DNA of 64,000 nt, taken from assembly GCF_036053395.1 (NCBI RefSeq), contig NZ_CP107942.1, positions 1,020,501 through 1,084,500 on the forward strand, read 5' to 3'. Position 1 is the stretch's first letter, and each line of letters opens with the position of its first letter. The DNA is from Actinoplanes sp. NBC_00393. Lineage in GTDB: Bacteria > Actinomycetota > Actinomycetes > Mycobacteriales > Micromonosporaceae. The translations under genes were made by a program, and so were the position numbers. Below, one piece after another: positions 18,356 through 26,946 of this stretch. The notes below the pieces were generated by a model that was not told the origin of the DNA, ran no database searches, and was given only the letters and a program-made list of their open reading frames with translations.

Positions 18356-19017
18356 CGTCGCCCCCGAGAGTTCTCATCGTCGACGACCAGGAGCTGATCC
18401 GGACCGGCTTCCGGCTGATCCTGACCGCCCGCGGCATCGATGTCGCCGGTGAGGCCGCGGACGGCGCCGCCGCGGTCGAGGCCGAGCGGCGACTGCGCCC
18501 GGATGTGGTGCTGATGGACATCCGGATGCCCGGCATGGACGGCCTGGAGGCCACCCGCCGCATCCTGGCCCGCAACCCGGACTGCCGGGTGCTCATGCTC
18601 ACCACCTTCGACCTGGACCGCTACGTCTACGCCGCCCTGGCCATCGGCGCCAGCGGCTTCCTGCTCAAGGACGTCACCGCCGACCACCTGGCCAACGCGG
18701 TCCGCCTGGTCGGCACCGGCGACGCCCTGCTCGCCCCGTCGATCACCCGGCGGCTGGTGCAGCGGTTCGCGGTCCCCGGCGACGAGGCCCCGGCCGTGCA
18801 CCGCGACCTGACCGCGCTGACGCCGCGCGAGCTGGAGGTGCTGACCCTGCTCGGGCGGGGACTGTCCAACACGGAGCTGGCCGATACCCTGACGCTCAGC
18901 GAGGCGACGGTGAAGACGCACGTCGCCCGGATCTTCGCGAAACTGGATCTGCGCGATCGGGCGCAGGCCGTCGTGCTGGCCTACGAGACGGGGCTCGTCA
19001 CCCCGGGAGATGGTTGA
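18352..19017 (+). CDS. Response regulator, NarL/LuxR family
   Basis: 221 residues. The receiver domain has the phospho-acceptor Asp at residue 56 (LMDIRMPGMDG) and the conserved Lys in SGFLLKDVTA. A LuxR-type helix-turn-helix (LTPRELEVLTLLGRGL and SEATVKTHVARIFAKL) forms the C-terminus. It is co-transcribed with the histidine kinase through a four-base overlap and probably controls the divergent ABC transporter. Its stop overlaps the ATG of the following decayed gene. Confidence 0.93.
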   Translation: MTSPPRVLIVDDQELIRTGFRLILTARGIDVAGEAADGAAAVEAERRLRPDVVLMDIRMPGMDGLEATRRILARNPDCRVLMLTTFDLDRYVYAALAIGASGFLLKDVTADHLANAVRLVGTGDALLAPSITRRLVQRFAVPGDEAPAVHRDLTALTPRELEVLTLLGRGLSNTELADTLTLSEATVKTHVARIFAKLDLRDRAQAVVLAYETGLVTPGDG

Positions 19018-19585
19018 TGGAGCCGCTTTCCACCACCGCCCTGACCGCGATCGCGAAGGCCGTCGGCGCCGAGGCCGGCAAGCTGGTCGCCCGAGGGGTC
19101 AAAGCGCGGGTGCTGGACGAGCGGGCGCTGGAGAAGGCGCTGGGCCGCGCCTACGAGCAGGTGCAGACCGCGCACGGTGTCCGGCTGCGAGCTACGACCT
19201 GAACGCCGGGTTCCTGGAGCACGAGGGCGCCGCCGAGCTGGCGAAGGTGCTGGTCCCGGGCGCCGAGCCGTTAGTCGCCCAGGGTGACCAGACCTTCCTG
19301 CGGGAGCAGGCCTGCGGTGCGCTGCGAAACGCCGAGTACTCGCCGACGCTGGTAACCGGCCTGATCAACTTGATCCTGACGGACGACAGGTGGGCCAACG
19401 CCTCAAAATTCGCGGCCGACAGCCTGGTGCAGGTGATCCGGCAGCACCCGGCGGCCGCGGAGGAGGTGGCGGACCGGCTCGCCGAACTGTTCGACGGGCT
19501 CCCGTCCGACGCCCTGCCAGGCTTGCGCTGGGACCTTTATCGCGCGCTCGGCCAGATCGCCGCCATTGCGGAGGCCCGCACCTGA
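19017..19585 (+). pseudogene. Frameshifted, internally deleted NACHT/HEAT-like gene
   Basis: From ATG 19017 one frame encodes a helical N-terminus (TALTAIAKAVGAEAGKLVA, ALEKALGRAYEQVQTAHG) and stops at 19200-19202. The protein-like sequence continues in another frame from about 19190: SYDLNAGFLEHEGAAELAKV, then helical HEAT-like repeats (TDDRWANASKFAADSLVQVI) to the TGA at 19583-19585. The first two blocks resemble the N-terminal effector-associated region of actinobacterial NACHT proteins. The end resembles their C-terminal repeats, but the NTPase core is absent. I infer a deletion plus frameshift in an NLR-like gene; family assignment is tentative. Confidence 0.5.
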
Positions 19586-19650
19586 AACCGGAACGTGCCG
19601 ACCCGCGGCACCGCCCGGCATCGGGGCTGAACGTTCGTTAAGCTCTGCGC

Positions 19651-20790
19651 ATGACCGTGGACCGACTGCTTCCCACCCCTGAAGCACAAGACCTGCTCGA
19701 CCTCACCCGGGAGCTCGCCACCCGCGAGCTCGCTCCCAAGGTCGACGACTTCGAGGCGCGCGGCGAGTTCCCCCGCGACATTCTCCGCACCCTGGGACGT
19801 TCCGGGCTGCTTGGACTGCCCTATTCCGAGGCCGATGGCGGCGCAGGTCAGCCGTACGAGGTATATCTCCAGGTCTTGGAACTGCTCGCCGGGACCTGGC
19901 TGGGGATCGCCGAAGCGGTCAGCGTGCACACGCTGAGCTGCTTCCCGGTGGCCGGGTTCGGCACCGAGCGGCAGCGCAAGATGCTGCCCGACATGCTCGG
20001 TGGCGAGCTGCTCGGCGCCTACTGCCTCTCCGAGCCGCAGGGCGGATCGGACGCTGCCAACCTGGCGACCCGCGCGGTTGCCGACGGTGACGACTGGGTG
20101 GTCAACGGGACCAAGGCGTGGATCACGCACGGGGGCACGGCTGATTTCTACAACCTGTTCGTGCGTACCGGTCAGCCCGGCGCCCGCGGCATCTCCTGCC
20201 TGCTGGCCGACGCCGGCACGCCGGGCCTGCTGCCGCAGCAGCGGGAGCGGCTGATGGGCCTGCGCGCGGCGGCGCCGGCGCAGATCGTGCTGGAGGACGC
20301 GCGGGTGCCGCGGGACCGGCTGGTCGGTGCGGAAGGCGAAGGCTTCGCCATCGCCATGCAGGCCCTCGACGCGGGCCGTCTCGGCATTGCAGCCTGCGCG
20401 GTCGGCCTGGCACAGGGCGCGGTGGATTACGCGACGGCGTACGCGAAGGAGCGCGAACAGTTCGGCCGGCCCATCGGTCGTTTCCAGGGCGTCGGCTTCA
20501 TGCTCGCCGACATGGCAACCCAGGTGTCGGCGGCCCGCGCGCTGCTGCTGGCCGCGGCCCGCCTCAAGGACGCCGGCCGGCCGTTCTCCATCGAGGCCGC
20601 GAAGGCCAAGCTGTTCGCCACCGACGCCGCCATGCGGGTCACCACCGACGCGGTGCAGGTGCTAGGCGGCTACGGCTACTCGGCCGACCACCCGGTGGAA
20701 CGCTGGTTCCGCGAGGCCAAGGTCCTACAGATCGTCGAAGGCACCAACCAGATCCAGCGCTTGGTCATCTCCCGCGCAATGATCGCGTAA
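19651..20790 (+). CDS. Acyl-CoA dehydrogenase
   Basis: 379 residues, standard family length. Motifs include YCLSEPQGGSDAANLATRAV (FAD/acyl contact), WITHGGTADFYNLF, REQFGRPIGRFQGVGFMLAD, and at the C-terminus VLGGYGYSADHPVERWFREA with KVLQIVEGTNQIQR. The likely catalytic base lies in the EGTNQIQR block, as in short/medium-chain enzymes. It oxidises an acyl-CoA at the alpha-beta position and passes electrons to ETF. It stands alone between a pseudogene and a low-complexity region, so chain-length preference cannot be inferred. Confidence 0.92.
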   Translation: MTVDRLLPTPEAQDLLDLTRELATRELAPKVDDFEARGEFPRDILRTLGRSGLLGLPYSEADGGAGQPYEVYLQVLELLAGTWLGIAEAVSVHTLSCFPVAGFGTERQRKMLPDMLGGELLGAYCLSEPQGGSDAANLATRAVADGDDWVVNGTKAWITHGGTADFYNLFVRTGQPGARGISCLLADAGTPGLLPQQRERLMGLRAAAPAQIVLEDARVPRDRLVGAEGEGFAIAMQALDAGRLGIAACAVGLAQGAVDYATAYAKEREQFGRPIGRFQGVGFMLADMATQVSAARALLLAAARLKDAGRPFSIEAAKAKLFATDAAMRVTTDAVQVLGGYGYSADHPVERWFREAKVLQIVEGTNQIQRLVISRAMIA

Positions 20791-21101
20791 TCCACCGCCC
20801 ACCCGCCGCGGCGGGCCTCTTCCCCGCCGCGGCCGTGTTCGCTCCATCCCCGCCTGCTCCATCCGCGCCTGCTCCATCCGCGCCTGCTCCATCCGCGCCC
20901 TCCATCCCCGCCCCCTCCATCCCGCTCACTCCGTCTTCGTTGCTTCCTGCTTTCGTCTCCTCGCCTGCGCCTGCGCCTGCGCCTGCGCCTGCGCCTGCCG
21001 CCTGCCCGCCTGCCCCTGCGCGCCTGTCCGCTTCCTCGCCTTCATGGCCCAGGTCGCCGGTCTTGGCCCGGCGAGCCGCGCTTGCTTGACCGACCAGTAA
21101 T
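20791..21101. repeat. Low-complexity intergenic region with short tandem repeats
   Basis: From about 20838 the strand carries CCTGCTCCATCCGCG-like units (15 bp, about four copies), followed by shorter CCCTCCATCC units. Near 20960-21005 there is a hexamer run of GCCTGC (about six copies). Small open frames translate to Pro/Ala/Ser repeats without a ribosome-binding site, so I treat the region as non-coding. Confidence 0.7.
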
Positions 21102-21557
21102 GTGACGGCCGTGGAAGAGATCGACCGGGCGATCGTGTCGGCCCTGACCGCGGACGGCCGGTTGTCATACACCGACCTGGCCGAGCGGGTAGGGCTGAGC
21201 GTCTCCGCCGTGCACCAGCGGGTCCGCCGCCTCGAACAGCGCGGCGTGATCACCGGCTACGCCGCGCGGGTGTCCTTCGAGGCGCTCGACCTACCCCTGA
21301 CGGCGTTCGTGGCGATCCGCCCCTTCGACCCGTCCCAGCCGGACGACGCCCCCGAGCGGCTCGCCCACCTGACCGAGATCGACTCCTGCTACTCAGTGGC
21401 CGGCGAGGACTTCTACCTACTCCTGGTACGGGTGAAAAGCCCCGCGGACCTGGAACGCCTACTCCAGGACATCCGCACCGCCGCCAACGTAACCACGCGC
21501 ACGACGGTCGTCCTGTCCACCCCGTACGAGAACCGCCCACCCCGCATCGCCGACTGA
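21102..21557 (+). CDS. Lrp/AsnC family transcriptional regulator
   Basis: 151 residues from a GTG start; the GTG at 21111 is an alternative. The N-terminal winged helix-turn-helix reads EEIDRAIVSALTADGRLSYT then LAERVGLSVSAVHQRVRRLE. The C-terminal RAM domain includes ECYSVAGEDFYLLLVRV-like sequence (DSCYSVAGEDFYLLL) with the ligand-binding loop. Lrp regulators typically sense amino acids and bend DNA as octamers. It has no co-directional partner; the nearest divergent DNA is low-complexity repeat. Confidence 0.9.
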   Translation: MTAVEEIDRAIVSALTADGRLSYTDLAERVGLSVSAVHQRVRRLEQRGVITGYAARVSFEALDLPLTAFVAIRPFDPSQPDDAPERLAHLTEIDSCYSVAGEDFYLLLVRVKSPADLERLLQDIRTAANVTTRTTVVLSTPYENRPPRIAD

Positions 21558-21570
21558 CCGTCCGCCGCGC

Positions 21571-21690
21571 CCCAGACCAACCGCTCTCCCCTGGCTGGCG
21601 CTTTTCCGGTCGGCCCTCTCCGGCCAACCGCTCTCGCTGGCTGGCACTTTCCGGGTCGGTCCTTTCCCGGTTGGCCCTTTTCCGGGCGCC
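21571..21690. repeat. 47-bp degenerate tandem repeat
   Basis: Units begin with CCAACCGCTCTC at 21577 and 21624 and continue with TGGCTGGC(G/A)CTTT(T)CCGG. A third partial unit runs past 21671. The array occupies most of the space between the convergent Lrp and PPOX genes. Confidence 0.65.
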
Positions 21691-21732
21691 CTCTTCTCGT
21701 GCTCGGACACCCACTTTCTCGGCGGCCTGCTC

Positions 21733-22113
21733 TCAGCTGGGCCAGGCTGTCCACCGTTCCACCCGAATCCGCAGGAACGGACCGGGCGGCGCCATCTCCG
21801 CGTACTGCGGATAGCGCTCCAACAACGCCGACTCGGGCTCTTCGACGACGGTGGCCAGGCCATCCGCCCGAACCCACCACAGCGCCGACCAATCCTCGTC
21901 GTAGTGATCGGCCAGCACACTGACCCGCGGCTCATGCGCGATGTTGGCCAGCCGCTGCAACTGCCGGTGCCGCTTCGGCTTCCCATCCACCGCCGTGCTG
22001 ATCACGTCCCCCAACAGGGCGAACACAATCGGCACAAGGTGCGGCGAGCCATCCGGCCGCACAGTCGCCAGCCGCGCCACCCGAGCCGCGGCAAACCGCT
22101 CAGCCGGCGTCAT
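21733..22113 (-). CDS. PPOX-class F420-dependent oxidoreductase (TIGR03668-like)
   Basis: 126 residues from the ATG at 22113; a GTG immediately upstream is possible. The N-terminus MTPAERFAAARVARLATV and the VRPDGSPHLVPIVFALLGD strand pair match the Rv-type F420 PPOX subfamily. KPKRHRQLQRLANI likely contacts cofactor phosphate, and the ALWWVRADG strand completes the barrel. It probably reduces a conjugated substrate using F420H2; none is known for this clade. It is unrelated by position to the PPOX gene at 455-883. Confidence 0.83.
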   Translation of the reverse strand: MTPAERFAAARVARLATVRPDGSPHLVPIVFALLGDVISTAVDGKPKRHRQLQRLANIAHEPRVSVLADHYDEDWSALWWVRADGLATVVEEPESALLERYPQYAEMAPPGPFLRIRVERWTAWPS

Positions 22114-22340
22114 CACCCACCGAACCCGGCAGTCGCCCGCTGCTCCCACCGCGCACCCTCCCGCAGCCCCACAGCGTCCTCAGCAGCAGCAATGCCAACG
22201 CCGAACTCCACCCCGCAAGCCTACGATCCCGCCGTCGGTAAACACCGTCCCCCACAACCCCCGGCACCCCGAGACCACCCGCGAGCCTTCGAACGCGCCG
22301 TCCCCACAAAGCCCGGCACCCTTGAGCTGCACCGCCTGCC

Positions 22341-22934
22341 ATGCTGACCCCGATGAACGCCGACGACGTCGATGCCGCAAAGACCGCGATGCTGGCCGCC
22401 CTCACCCCAGCCGTCCGGGCTCTGCCTGCTGAGGCCGATTGGGCCGTCCCGGCCGGCCCGTTGGAATGGAGCTGCCGTGAGACGGCGGCGCACATAGCGC
22501 ACGACCTGATGGCCTACGCGACCCAGCTGACCGCTCGAGCGGCCGACACCTACTTACCGCTGGACCTGACCATCCGCCCCGAAGCCACACCGGCCCAGAT
22601 CCTCCAGATCGCCGCGACCAGCGCCGACCTGCTCAGCATTGCGCTGCGTTCCGCCACCCCGGACGCGCGGGCGTGGCACTGGGGCCCGACCGACCCATCC
22701 GGCTTCGCCGCGCTCGGCGTCAACGAAATCCTGATCCACACCTCCGACATCTGCGCCGGGCTGGCGATCGACTGGTTCCCACCACCCCCACTCTGCGCCG
22801 CGGTACTGTCCCGCCTCTTCCCATACGCCCCACCCGGCGATCCTGCCGACGTGCTGTTGTGGTGCACCGGCCGAATCGCCTTACCCGACCACCCTCGCCG
22901 CACCTCCTGGACGCTCCGCGCCGCCGGCGACTAG
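22341..22934 (+). CDS. DinB-like / maleylpyruvate isomerase N-terminal domain protein
   Basis: 197 residues from ATG 22341; ATG 22353 is an alternative. The helical-bundle metal-binding pattern of mycothiol-dependent maleylpyruvate isomerase-like proteins is visible: WSCRETAAHIAHDLMAYA contributes one histidine, and GVNEILIHTSDICAGL another. The C-terminal segment includes WCTGRIALPDHPRRTSW. Family members are DinB/YfiT-type thiol-dependent transferases in actinomycetes. The substrate is unknown. A hairpin in the following intergenic DNA may end the transcript. Confidence 0.78.
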   Translation: MLTPMNADDVDAAKTAMLAALTPAVRALPAEADWAVPAGPLEWSCRETAAHIAHDLMAYATQLTARAADTYLPLDLTIRPEATPAQILQIAATSADLLSIALRSATPDARAWHWGPTDPSGFAALGVNEILIHTSDICAGLAIDWFPPPPLCAAVLSRLFPYAPPGDPADVLLWCTGRIALPDHPRRTSWTLRAAGD

Positions 22935-22965
22935 ATCAACAGCCGTCCTGTCGCAGCTGGCCTTC

Positions 22966-23007
22966 AGCGTCGCTTCAGCTGGCGGGAAGCTGGCGGGAAG
23001 CGACGCT
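22966..23007. terminator. Candidate bidirectional hairpin between convergent genes
   Basis: AGCGTCGCTT at 22966-22975 pairs exactly with AAGCGACGCT at 22998-23007; an inner CAGCT/AGCTG pair extends the fold. It lies between the DinB-like gene and the convergent acyl-CoA dehydrogenase gene. There is no T-tract, so termination is a positional inference. Confidence 0.4.
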
Positions 23008-23109
23008 GATTGTCAGCCGGGCCGTCCAGCTGACCTACAGTGCTGCTTTTGGCGGCATGAAGCGACGTTGAGTGTCAGCCGGAGTGCCTCGCTGACCTCC
23101 AGCACTGCT
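22997..23109. repeat. Two ~51-bp direct repeats, 62 bp apart
   Basis: GAAGCGACG(C/T)TGA at 22997 and 23059 starts two similar ~51-bp blocks. Each continues with TGTCAGCCGG and a CTGACCT(A/C)CAG segment. The rest of 22935-23300 shows no gene. Confidence 0.6.
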
Positions 23110-23300
23110 CAGCCCGGAAACTGATGTCGCGATGGTCGGCCGAGCCGGGCCCGGCCACCTGCTTAAGCCCGGCGGTCGCCGGGCGGCCTTGAGTGGCACA
23201 TGGCCGCGCGGTAGCCCAGGGACGGCCACGGTTTCCTGGGACTGCGTTCACCCGTACCGATGAAGGAGCGTGACCGGCGAGCCTTCCCGAACCCACGCCG

Positions 23301-24446
23301 TCAGAGACCGTAGGTCTTGCCGATGATGTCGCGCTGGATCTCGCTGGTGCCGCCGTAGATGGTGGAGACCAGGGTGGCGCGCACATGCCGCTCCATGTCG
23401 TACTCGGTGGCGTAGCCGTAGCCGCCCATCATCTGCATGCCGGCGAGGGCCGTCTCGCGTGCCACCTCGGTCACCTTCAGCTTGACCATCGAGCTTTCCC
23501 GTGGGAGCACCTTCGCCGGGTCGCGGTCGACCAGCTCGGCGGTGCGGTGCACCAGCAGGCTGCAGCACTCGATCTCGGTGGCCAGGTCGGCGATGCGGTG
23601 CCGCAGCACCTGGAAGCTGCCGATCGGGCGGCCGAACTGTTTGCGCTGCTTGATGTAGCCGAGGGTGTCGTCGAAGGCGCGCTGGGCGGTGCCGAGCATG
23701 AGGCCGGCGAGGATGAGCCGCTCCACGTTGAGGCCGGCCATCAGCTGCCACCAGCCGCCGCCGACCACTCCGACGACGGTGTCGGCGGGCAGGACGCAGT
23801 CGGTGAAGTAGAGATCGTTCACCTCTTTGCCGCCCATCGTCGGGATGCCGGAGATGCGCAGGCCTGGCGTGTCAGTGGGGACCAGGAACATGGTGAGACC
23901 GTCGTGCTCGCCGGGGATGCCGCCGGTGCGGGCGACCAGCAGGATCGCATCGGCGAAGTGGGCGTTGGAGCACCACGTCTTCTGGCCATTGACCAGGTAT
24001 CCACCGTCGGGGCCGGGCTCGGCGCGGCAGGCCAGAGCGGCGACGTCGGAGCCGGCTTCTGGCTCGGACATGGCGATCGAATACGTCCGGCCGGAGGTGA
24101 GCCCGCCGAGGACTGTCTTCTTCTGAGCCTCGGAGCCGGAGCGTTGCACGGCGGCGGCGACGATGGCCGAGGTGGTGAAGCCGCCGATGGGCAGCATTCC
24201 GTACCCGACGCGCTCCTGGAACAGACAGGTGTCGACCATGCCGCCGCCGGACCCACCGTACTGCTCGGGGATGGACGCGCCGAGATAGCCGAGATCGGCC
24301 AGCTTCTGATACGTCCCCTGGTGGTGGGCATGCTCGCCGTTGCCGCTGAGCGCGTCGCGCTGCGCCCGGGTCCCGGCCTCGCGGCGGCAGAACTCGTCGA
24401 CGGCGGCCGCGAAGGCTCGCTGCTCATCGGTGAGGTCGAGGTTCAT
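23301..24446 (-). CDS. Acyl-CoA dehydrogenase (GntR-linked cluster)
   Basis: 381 residues from ATG 24446, MNLDLTDEQRAFAAAVDEFC. It shows AMSEPEAGSDVAALACRAEP, KQFGRPIGSFQVLRHRIADL and the C-terminal MQMMGGYGYATEYDMERHVR with TIYGGTSEIQRDIIGKTYGL. The GTSEIQ block places it among long-chain/FadE-like members where the base is usually elsewhere. It is divergent from the aldehyde dehydrogenase gene. The 108-base gap holds an operator repeat shared with the MpaB-type oxygenase gene, so it likely acts in the same oxidative route. Confidence 0.9.
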   Translation of the reverse strand: MNLDLTDEQRAFAAAVDEFCRREAGTRAQRDALSGNGEHAHHQGTYQKLADLGYLGASIPEQYGGSGGGMVDTCLFQERVGYGMLPIGGFTTSAIVAAAVQRSGSEAQKKTVLGGLTSGRTYSIAMSEPEAGSDVAALACRAEPGPDGGYLVNGQKTWCSNAHFADAILLVARTGGIPGEHDGLTMFLVPTDTPGLRISGIPTMGGKEVNDLYFTDCVLPADTVVGVVGGGWWQLMAGLNVERLILAGLMLGTAQRAFDDTLGYIKQRKQFGRPIGSFQVLRHRIADLATEIECCSLLVHRTAELVDRDPAKVLPRESSMVKLKVTEVARETALAGMQMMGGYGYATEYDMERHVRATLVSTIYGGTSEIQRDIIGKTYGL

Positions 24447-24508
24447 GTCGATCCCTTCAAGGTGCTGGCAAGCCGTATGCTGTGGATCCGCGCTGGTGAG
24501 GGCGGGTA

Positions 24509-24541
24509 TTGACAGCGACCGTAGCATATCAAATATCAAAT
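24509..24541 (+). promoter_or_regulatory. Promoter -35 and GntR operator upstream of the aldehyde dehydrogenase gene
   Basis: TTGACA at 24509-24514 is a perfect -35. TATCAAATATCAAAT at 24527-24541 covers where the -10 should be. The same 15 bases occur at 26879-26893 beside the GntR gene. The motif contains a TATCAAA direct repeat and ATAT-CAA-ATAT half-sites. Binding there would block the promoter, so repression relieved by ligand is the simplest reading. Confidence 0.7.
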
Positions 24542-24554
24542 CTGGGAGGCCCTG

Positions 24555-26018
24555 ATGAGCCGGCTGCGTTCCCTCTCCCCAGCCACCGACGAGGTGCTGG
24601 GGGAGTATGAAGTTTCGGGTGCCGATGCGGTCGGGGAGGCCGTCGAGCGGGCCCGCGTTGCTGCGTCGTGGTGGGCCGATCTGGGCTACCGGGCACGTCG
24701 GGATCGCCTGCTGAAGTGGAAGCGGGAGATTGCCGCGGACGTCGACGAGCTCGCCACGCTGATCCGCGCCGAAACCGGCAAGCCACAGGGCGACGCGGTG
24801 CTCGAGGTGATGCTCGCGGTCGAGCATCTGGACTGGGCGGCCCGCAACGCGGGAAAGGTGCTGAGCCGTCGCCGGGTCCGCAGCGGCCTGCTCGCCGCCG
24901 ACCAGGGCGCCGCCCTGGAATATCTGCCGCTCGGCGTGATCGGCGTGATCGGTCCGTGGAACTATCCGGTCTACACCCCACTCGGCTCGGTGTCGTACGC
25001 GCTCGCCGCCGGCAACGCGGTGGTGTTCAAACCGAGTGAGTACACGCCGGGCGTCGGCGCCTGGCTCGCCGGGGCGTGGGCCCGTGCGGTGCCGGAGTAT
25101 CCGGTGCTCCAAGCGGTGTTCGGCGCGGGTGAGACCGGTGCCGCCCTGGTCAGCGCGGGTGTCGACAAGATCGCCTTCACCGGTTCGGCTGCTACCGCCC
25201 GTCTGGTGATGGCCGCCTGCGCGCGCACCCTCACGCCGATCGTCGTGGAGGGTGGCGGCAAGGACGCGATGATCGTGGCAGCCGACGCCGATCTGGACGC
25301 GGCGGCCCGGGCCGCCGCCTTCGGCGGCTTCGGCAATGCGGGGCAGACCTGCGCGGGCGTCGAGCGCGTCTACGTGGTCGAGGCCGTCTACACGGCCTTC
25401 CTGGATCGGTTGGCCACGCTGGCCAAGGAGATCAAACCGGGTACGGAGTACGGGCCGATGACCACTCCCGAGCAGATCGACGTGGTTCGGGCGCACGTCG
25501 ACGACGCACTGGCCGGTGGTGGCCGGGCGGTGGTGGGTGGAGCGGATTCCGTTGCGGCGCCCTATGTCGCCCCGGTGGTTCTCACGGATGTCCCGCCCCA
25601 GAGCCCCGCGGTGACCGAGGAGACCTTCGGCCCGGTGCTGGTGGTCGACCGGGTGCCCGATCTGGAGGCGGCGGTCGACCGGGCCAACGCCACCCGCTAC
25701 GGCCTTGCCGCCTCGATCTTCTCGGCTGACAAACGCACCGCGGCCGCCCTGGCCCGGCGTCTGCGCGTGGGTGCCGCCTCGATCAACTCGGTGCTCGGGT
25801 TCGCCGCGGTGCCCTCGCTGCCGTTCGGCGGGGTGGGGGACTCCGGATTCGGGCGCATCCACGGAGCGGACGGTCTGCGCGAGTTCAGCCGGGCCCAGTC
25901 GGTCACCTGGAAACGGTTCTCGGCGCCGATCGACCTGATGCGTTTCGACCGGGATCCGGCGGCGCTGGACCGCGCCCGTCACCTGTTCCGCCTGCGGCAT
26001 GCGCGAGGCGCGGGATGA
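24555..26018 (+). CDS. Aldehyde dehydrogenase, NAD(P)-dependent
   Basis: 487 residues with the full family pattern: IGPWNYPVYTPLGSVSYALA (nucleotide fold), the GGAGETG-like turn VFGAGETGAALV, FTGSAATARLVM, catalytic Glu in VVEGGGKDAMIV and catalytic Cys in GNAGQTCAGVERVYV. The C-terminal SLPFGGVGDSGFGR is typical. It oxidises an aldehyde to a carboxylate. A GGGAGG ribosome-binding site lies five bases before the ATG. The shared operator suggests it handles the aldehyde produced by the MpaB-type oxygenase. Confidence 0.92.
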   Translation: MSRLRSLSPATDEVLGEYEVSGADAVGEAVERARVAASWWADLGYRARRDRLLKWKREIAADVDELATLIRAETGKPQGDAVLEVMLAVEHLDWAARNAGKVLSRRRVRSGLLAADQGAALEYLPLGVIGVIGPWNYPVYTPLGSVSYALAAGNAVVFKPSEYTPGVGAWLAGAWARAVPEYPVLQAVFGAGETGAALVSAGVDKIAFTGSAATARLVMAACARTLTPIVVEGGGKDAMIVAADADLDAAARAAAFGGFGNAGQTCAGVERVYVVEAVYTAFLDRLATLAKEIKPGTEYGPMTTPEQIDVVRAHVDDALAGGGRAVVGGADSVAAPYVAPVVLTDVPPQSPAVTEETFGPVLVVDRVPDLEAAVDRANATRYGLAASIFSADKRTAAALARRLRVGAASINSVLGFAAVPSLPFGGVGDSGFGRIHGADGLREFSRAQSVTWKRFSAPIDLMRFDRDPAALDRARHLFRLRHARGAG

Positions 26019-26185
26019 GACGGCCGGGCCGGCCTGGCGGGGTTTGGCCGGGGGGTCCGCTCCGCGGGGAGGGCCCGGTGGGCCTGCCGCGTGCGGTGGG
26101 GCTGGGGAGCCCGCCGCACGCGGTGGGGCCGGTGGCCCGGGCGCAGCGCGAGGGGGTTCGCGCGCGCCCGGGGCGCCGGGCCGTG
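26019..26185. repeat. Very GC-rich spacer with a 26-27-bp duplicated block
   Basis: GCCGC(GTG/ACG)CGGTGGGGC(T/C)GG occurs twice between about 26088 and 26140. The spacer separates the convergent aldehyde dehydrogenase and GntR genes. I see no gene in it; the duplicated block could form alternative stems. Confidence 0.4.
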
Positions 26186-26848
26186 CTACTCCCAGATGCC
26201 GAGGTCGTCCAGGTGCTTGATCAGCAGTTGGGCACCGTCGGTGAAGTGCCGGGTCATCACCGCACGCGCCGCCGCCGCATCGCGCGTGCTGAACGCGGTG
26301 AGCAGCGCCTCGTGGTCGTCGCGCACGCTGTCCCGCCAGCCCGGGTCGGCGGCGTAAAAGCGGGCCGGGGTGTAACGGGTCGCCACGTGCAGGAACCAGC
26401 TCAGCTTCCGGGCCTGCGCGCTCAGGTTGATGCTGCGGTGGAAGGCGAATTCTAGGTGCTCGATGTCAACGGTCCGCCGGGCCTTGACGGCGCGCATCAA
26501 CAACTGGTTCGTCAAGGTCAGCTCGGCGAGCTGGGACTCGGTGATCCGCTCGGCGACCCGGCCGGCGAGCTCCCCGGCGATGTTGCCCTGCAGTTGGAAG
26601 AGGTCGAGGACGTCCTGCTTCGACAGCGGCGCCACCACGTACCCCTTGCGGGGCTCCAGCTCGACCATGTCCTCGCCGCGCAGGGTCAGCAGCGCCTCCC
26701 GGACCGGAGTGATGCTCACCCCGAGCTGCGCGGCGACCTCCTCGAGGCGGACCCGGGTGCCCGGGCGCAGCTCGCCGGACATGATCCGGCCGCGCAGGGA
26801 AGCGGCAACCTCTTCGGACAGTTGTGGTCGGTCGACGGGCTGCGCCAT
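26186..26848 (-). CDS. GntR family regulator, FCD ligand-binding domain
   Basis: 220 residues; ATG 26848 has GGAGG five bases upstream and is preferred to the GTG two codons earlier. The N-terminal winged helix reads LSEEVAASLRGRIMSGELRP then EEVAAQLGVSITPVREALLTL. The FCD domain has the metal/ligand histidines suggested by EHLEFAFHRSINL, VRDDHEALLTAF and AVMTRHFTDG. FadR/VanR-type members bind carboxylic acids. It is divergent from the MpaB-type oxygenase gene with the 15-bp operator between them, so autoregulation is likely. Confidence 0.92.
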   Translation of the reverse strand: MAQPVDRPQLSEEVAASLRGRIMSGELRPGTRVRLEEVAAQLGVSITPVREALLTLRGEDMVELEPRKGYVVAPLSKQDVLDLFQLQGNIAGELAGRVAERITESQLAELTLTNQLLMRAVKARRTVDIEHLEFAFHRSINLSAQARKLSWFLHVATRYTPARFYAADPGWRDSVRDDHEALLTAFSTRDAAAARAVMTRHFTDGAQLLIKHLDDLGIWE

Positions 26849-26878
26849 CTTCACCTCCGGCGTATCAGTGCCTTACGG

Positions 26879-26893
26879 TATCAAATATCAAAT
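26879..26893 (+). promoter_or_regulatory. GntR operator copy 2
   Basis: TATCAAATATCAAAT is identical over 15 bases to the copy at 24527-24541. It sits between the divergent gntR and MpaB-type oxygenase starts. Such identity at two sites 2.35 kb apart in very GC-rich DNA marks a functional operator. Confidence 0.75.
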
Positions 26894-26946
26894 AGGGGGC
26901 GAGATCGATGCCGGATTCTGCGCCTGGGTGAAGGAGTGACCAGCTG

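Noticed and set aside
20835..21089. Pro/Ala/Ser-repeat ORF of 84 codons
   Set aside because: It arises from 15-bp and 6-bp simple repeats, lacks a ribosome-binding site and is open in several frames.
24447..26000. Upstream extension of the acyl-CoA dehydrogenase frame at 23301
   Set aside because: It lies antisense to the aldehyde dehydrogenase gene and shows no family motif before MNLDLTDEQ.
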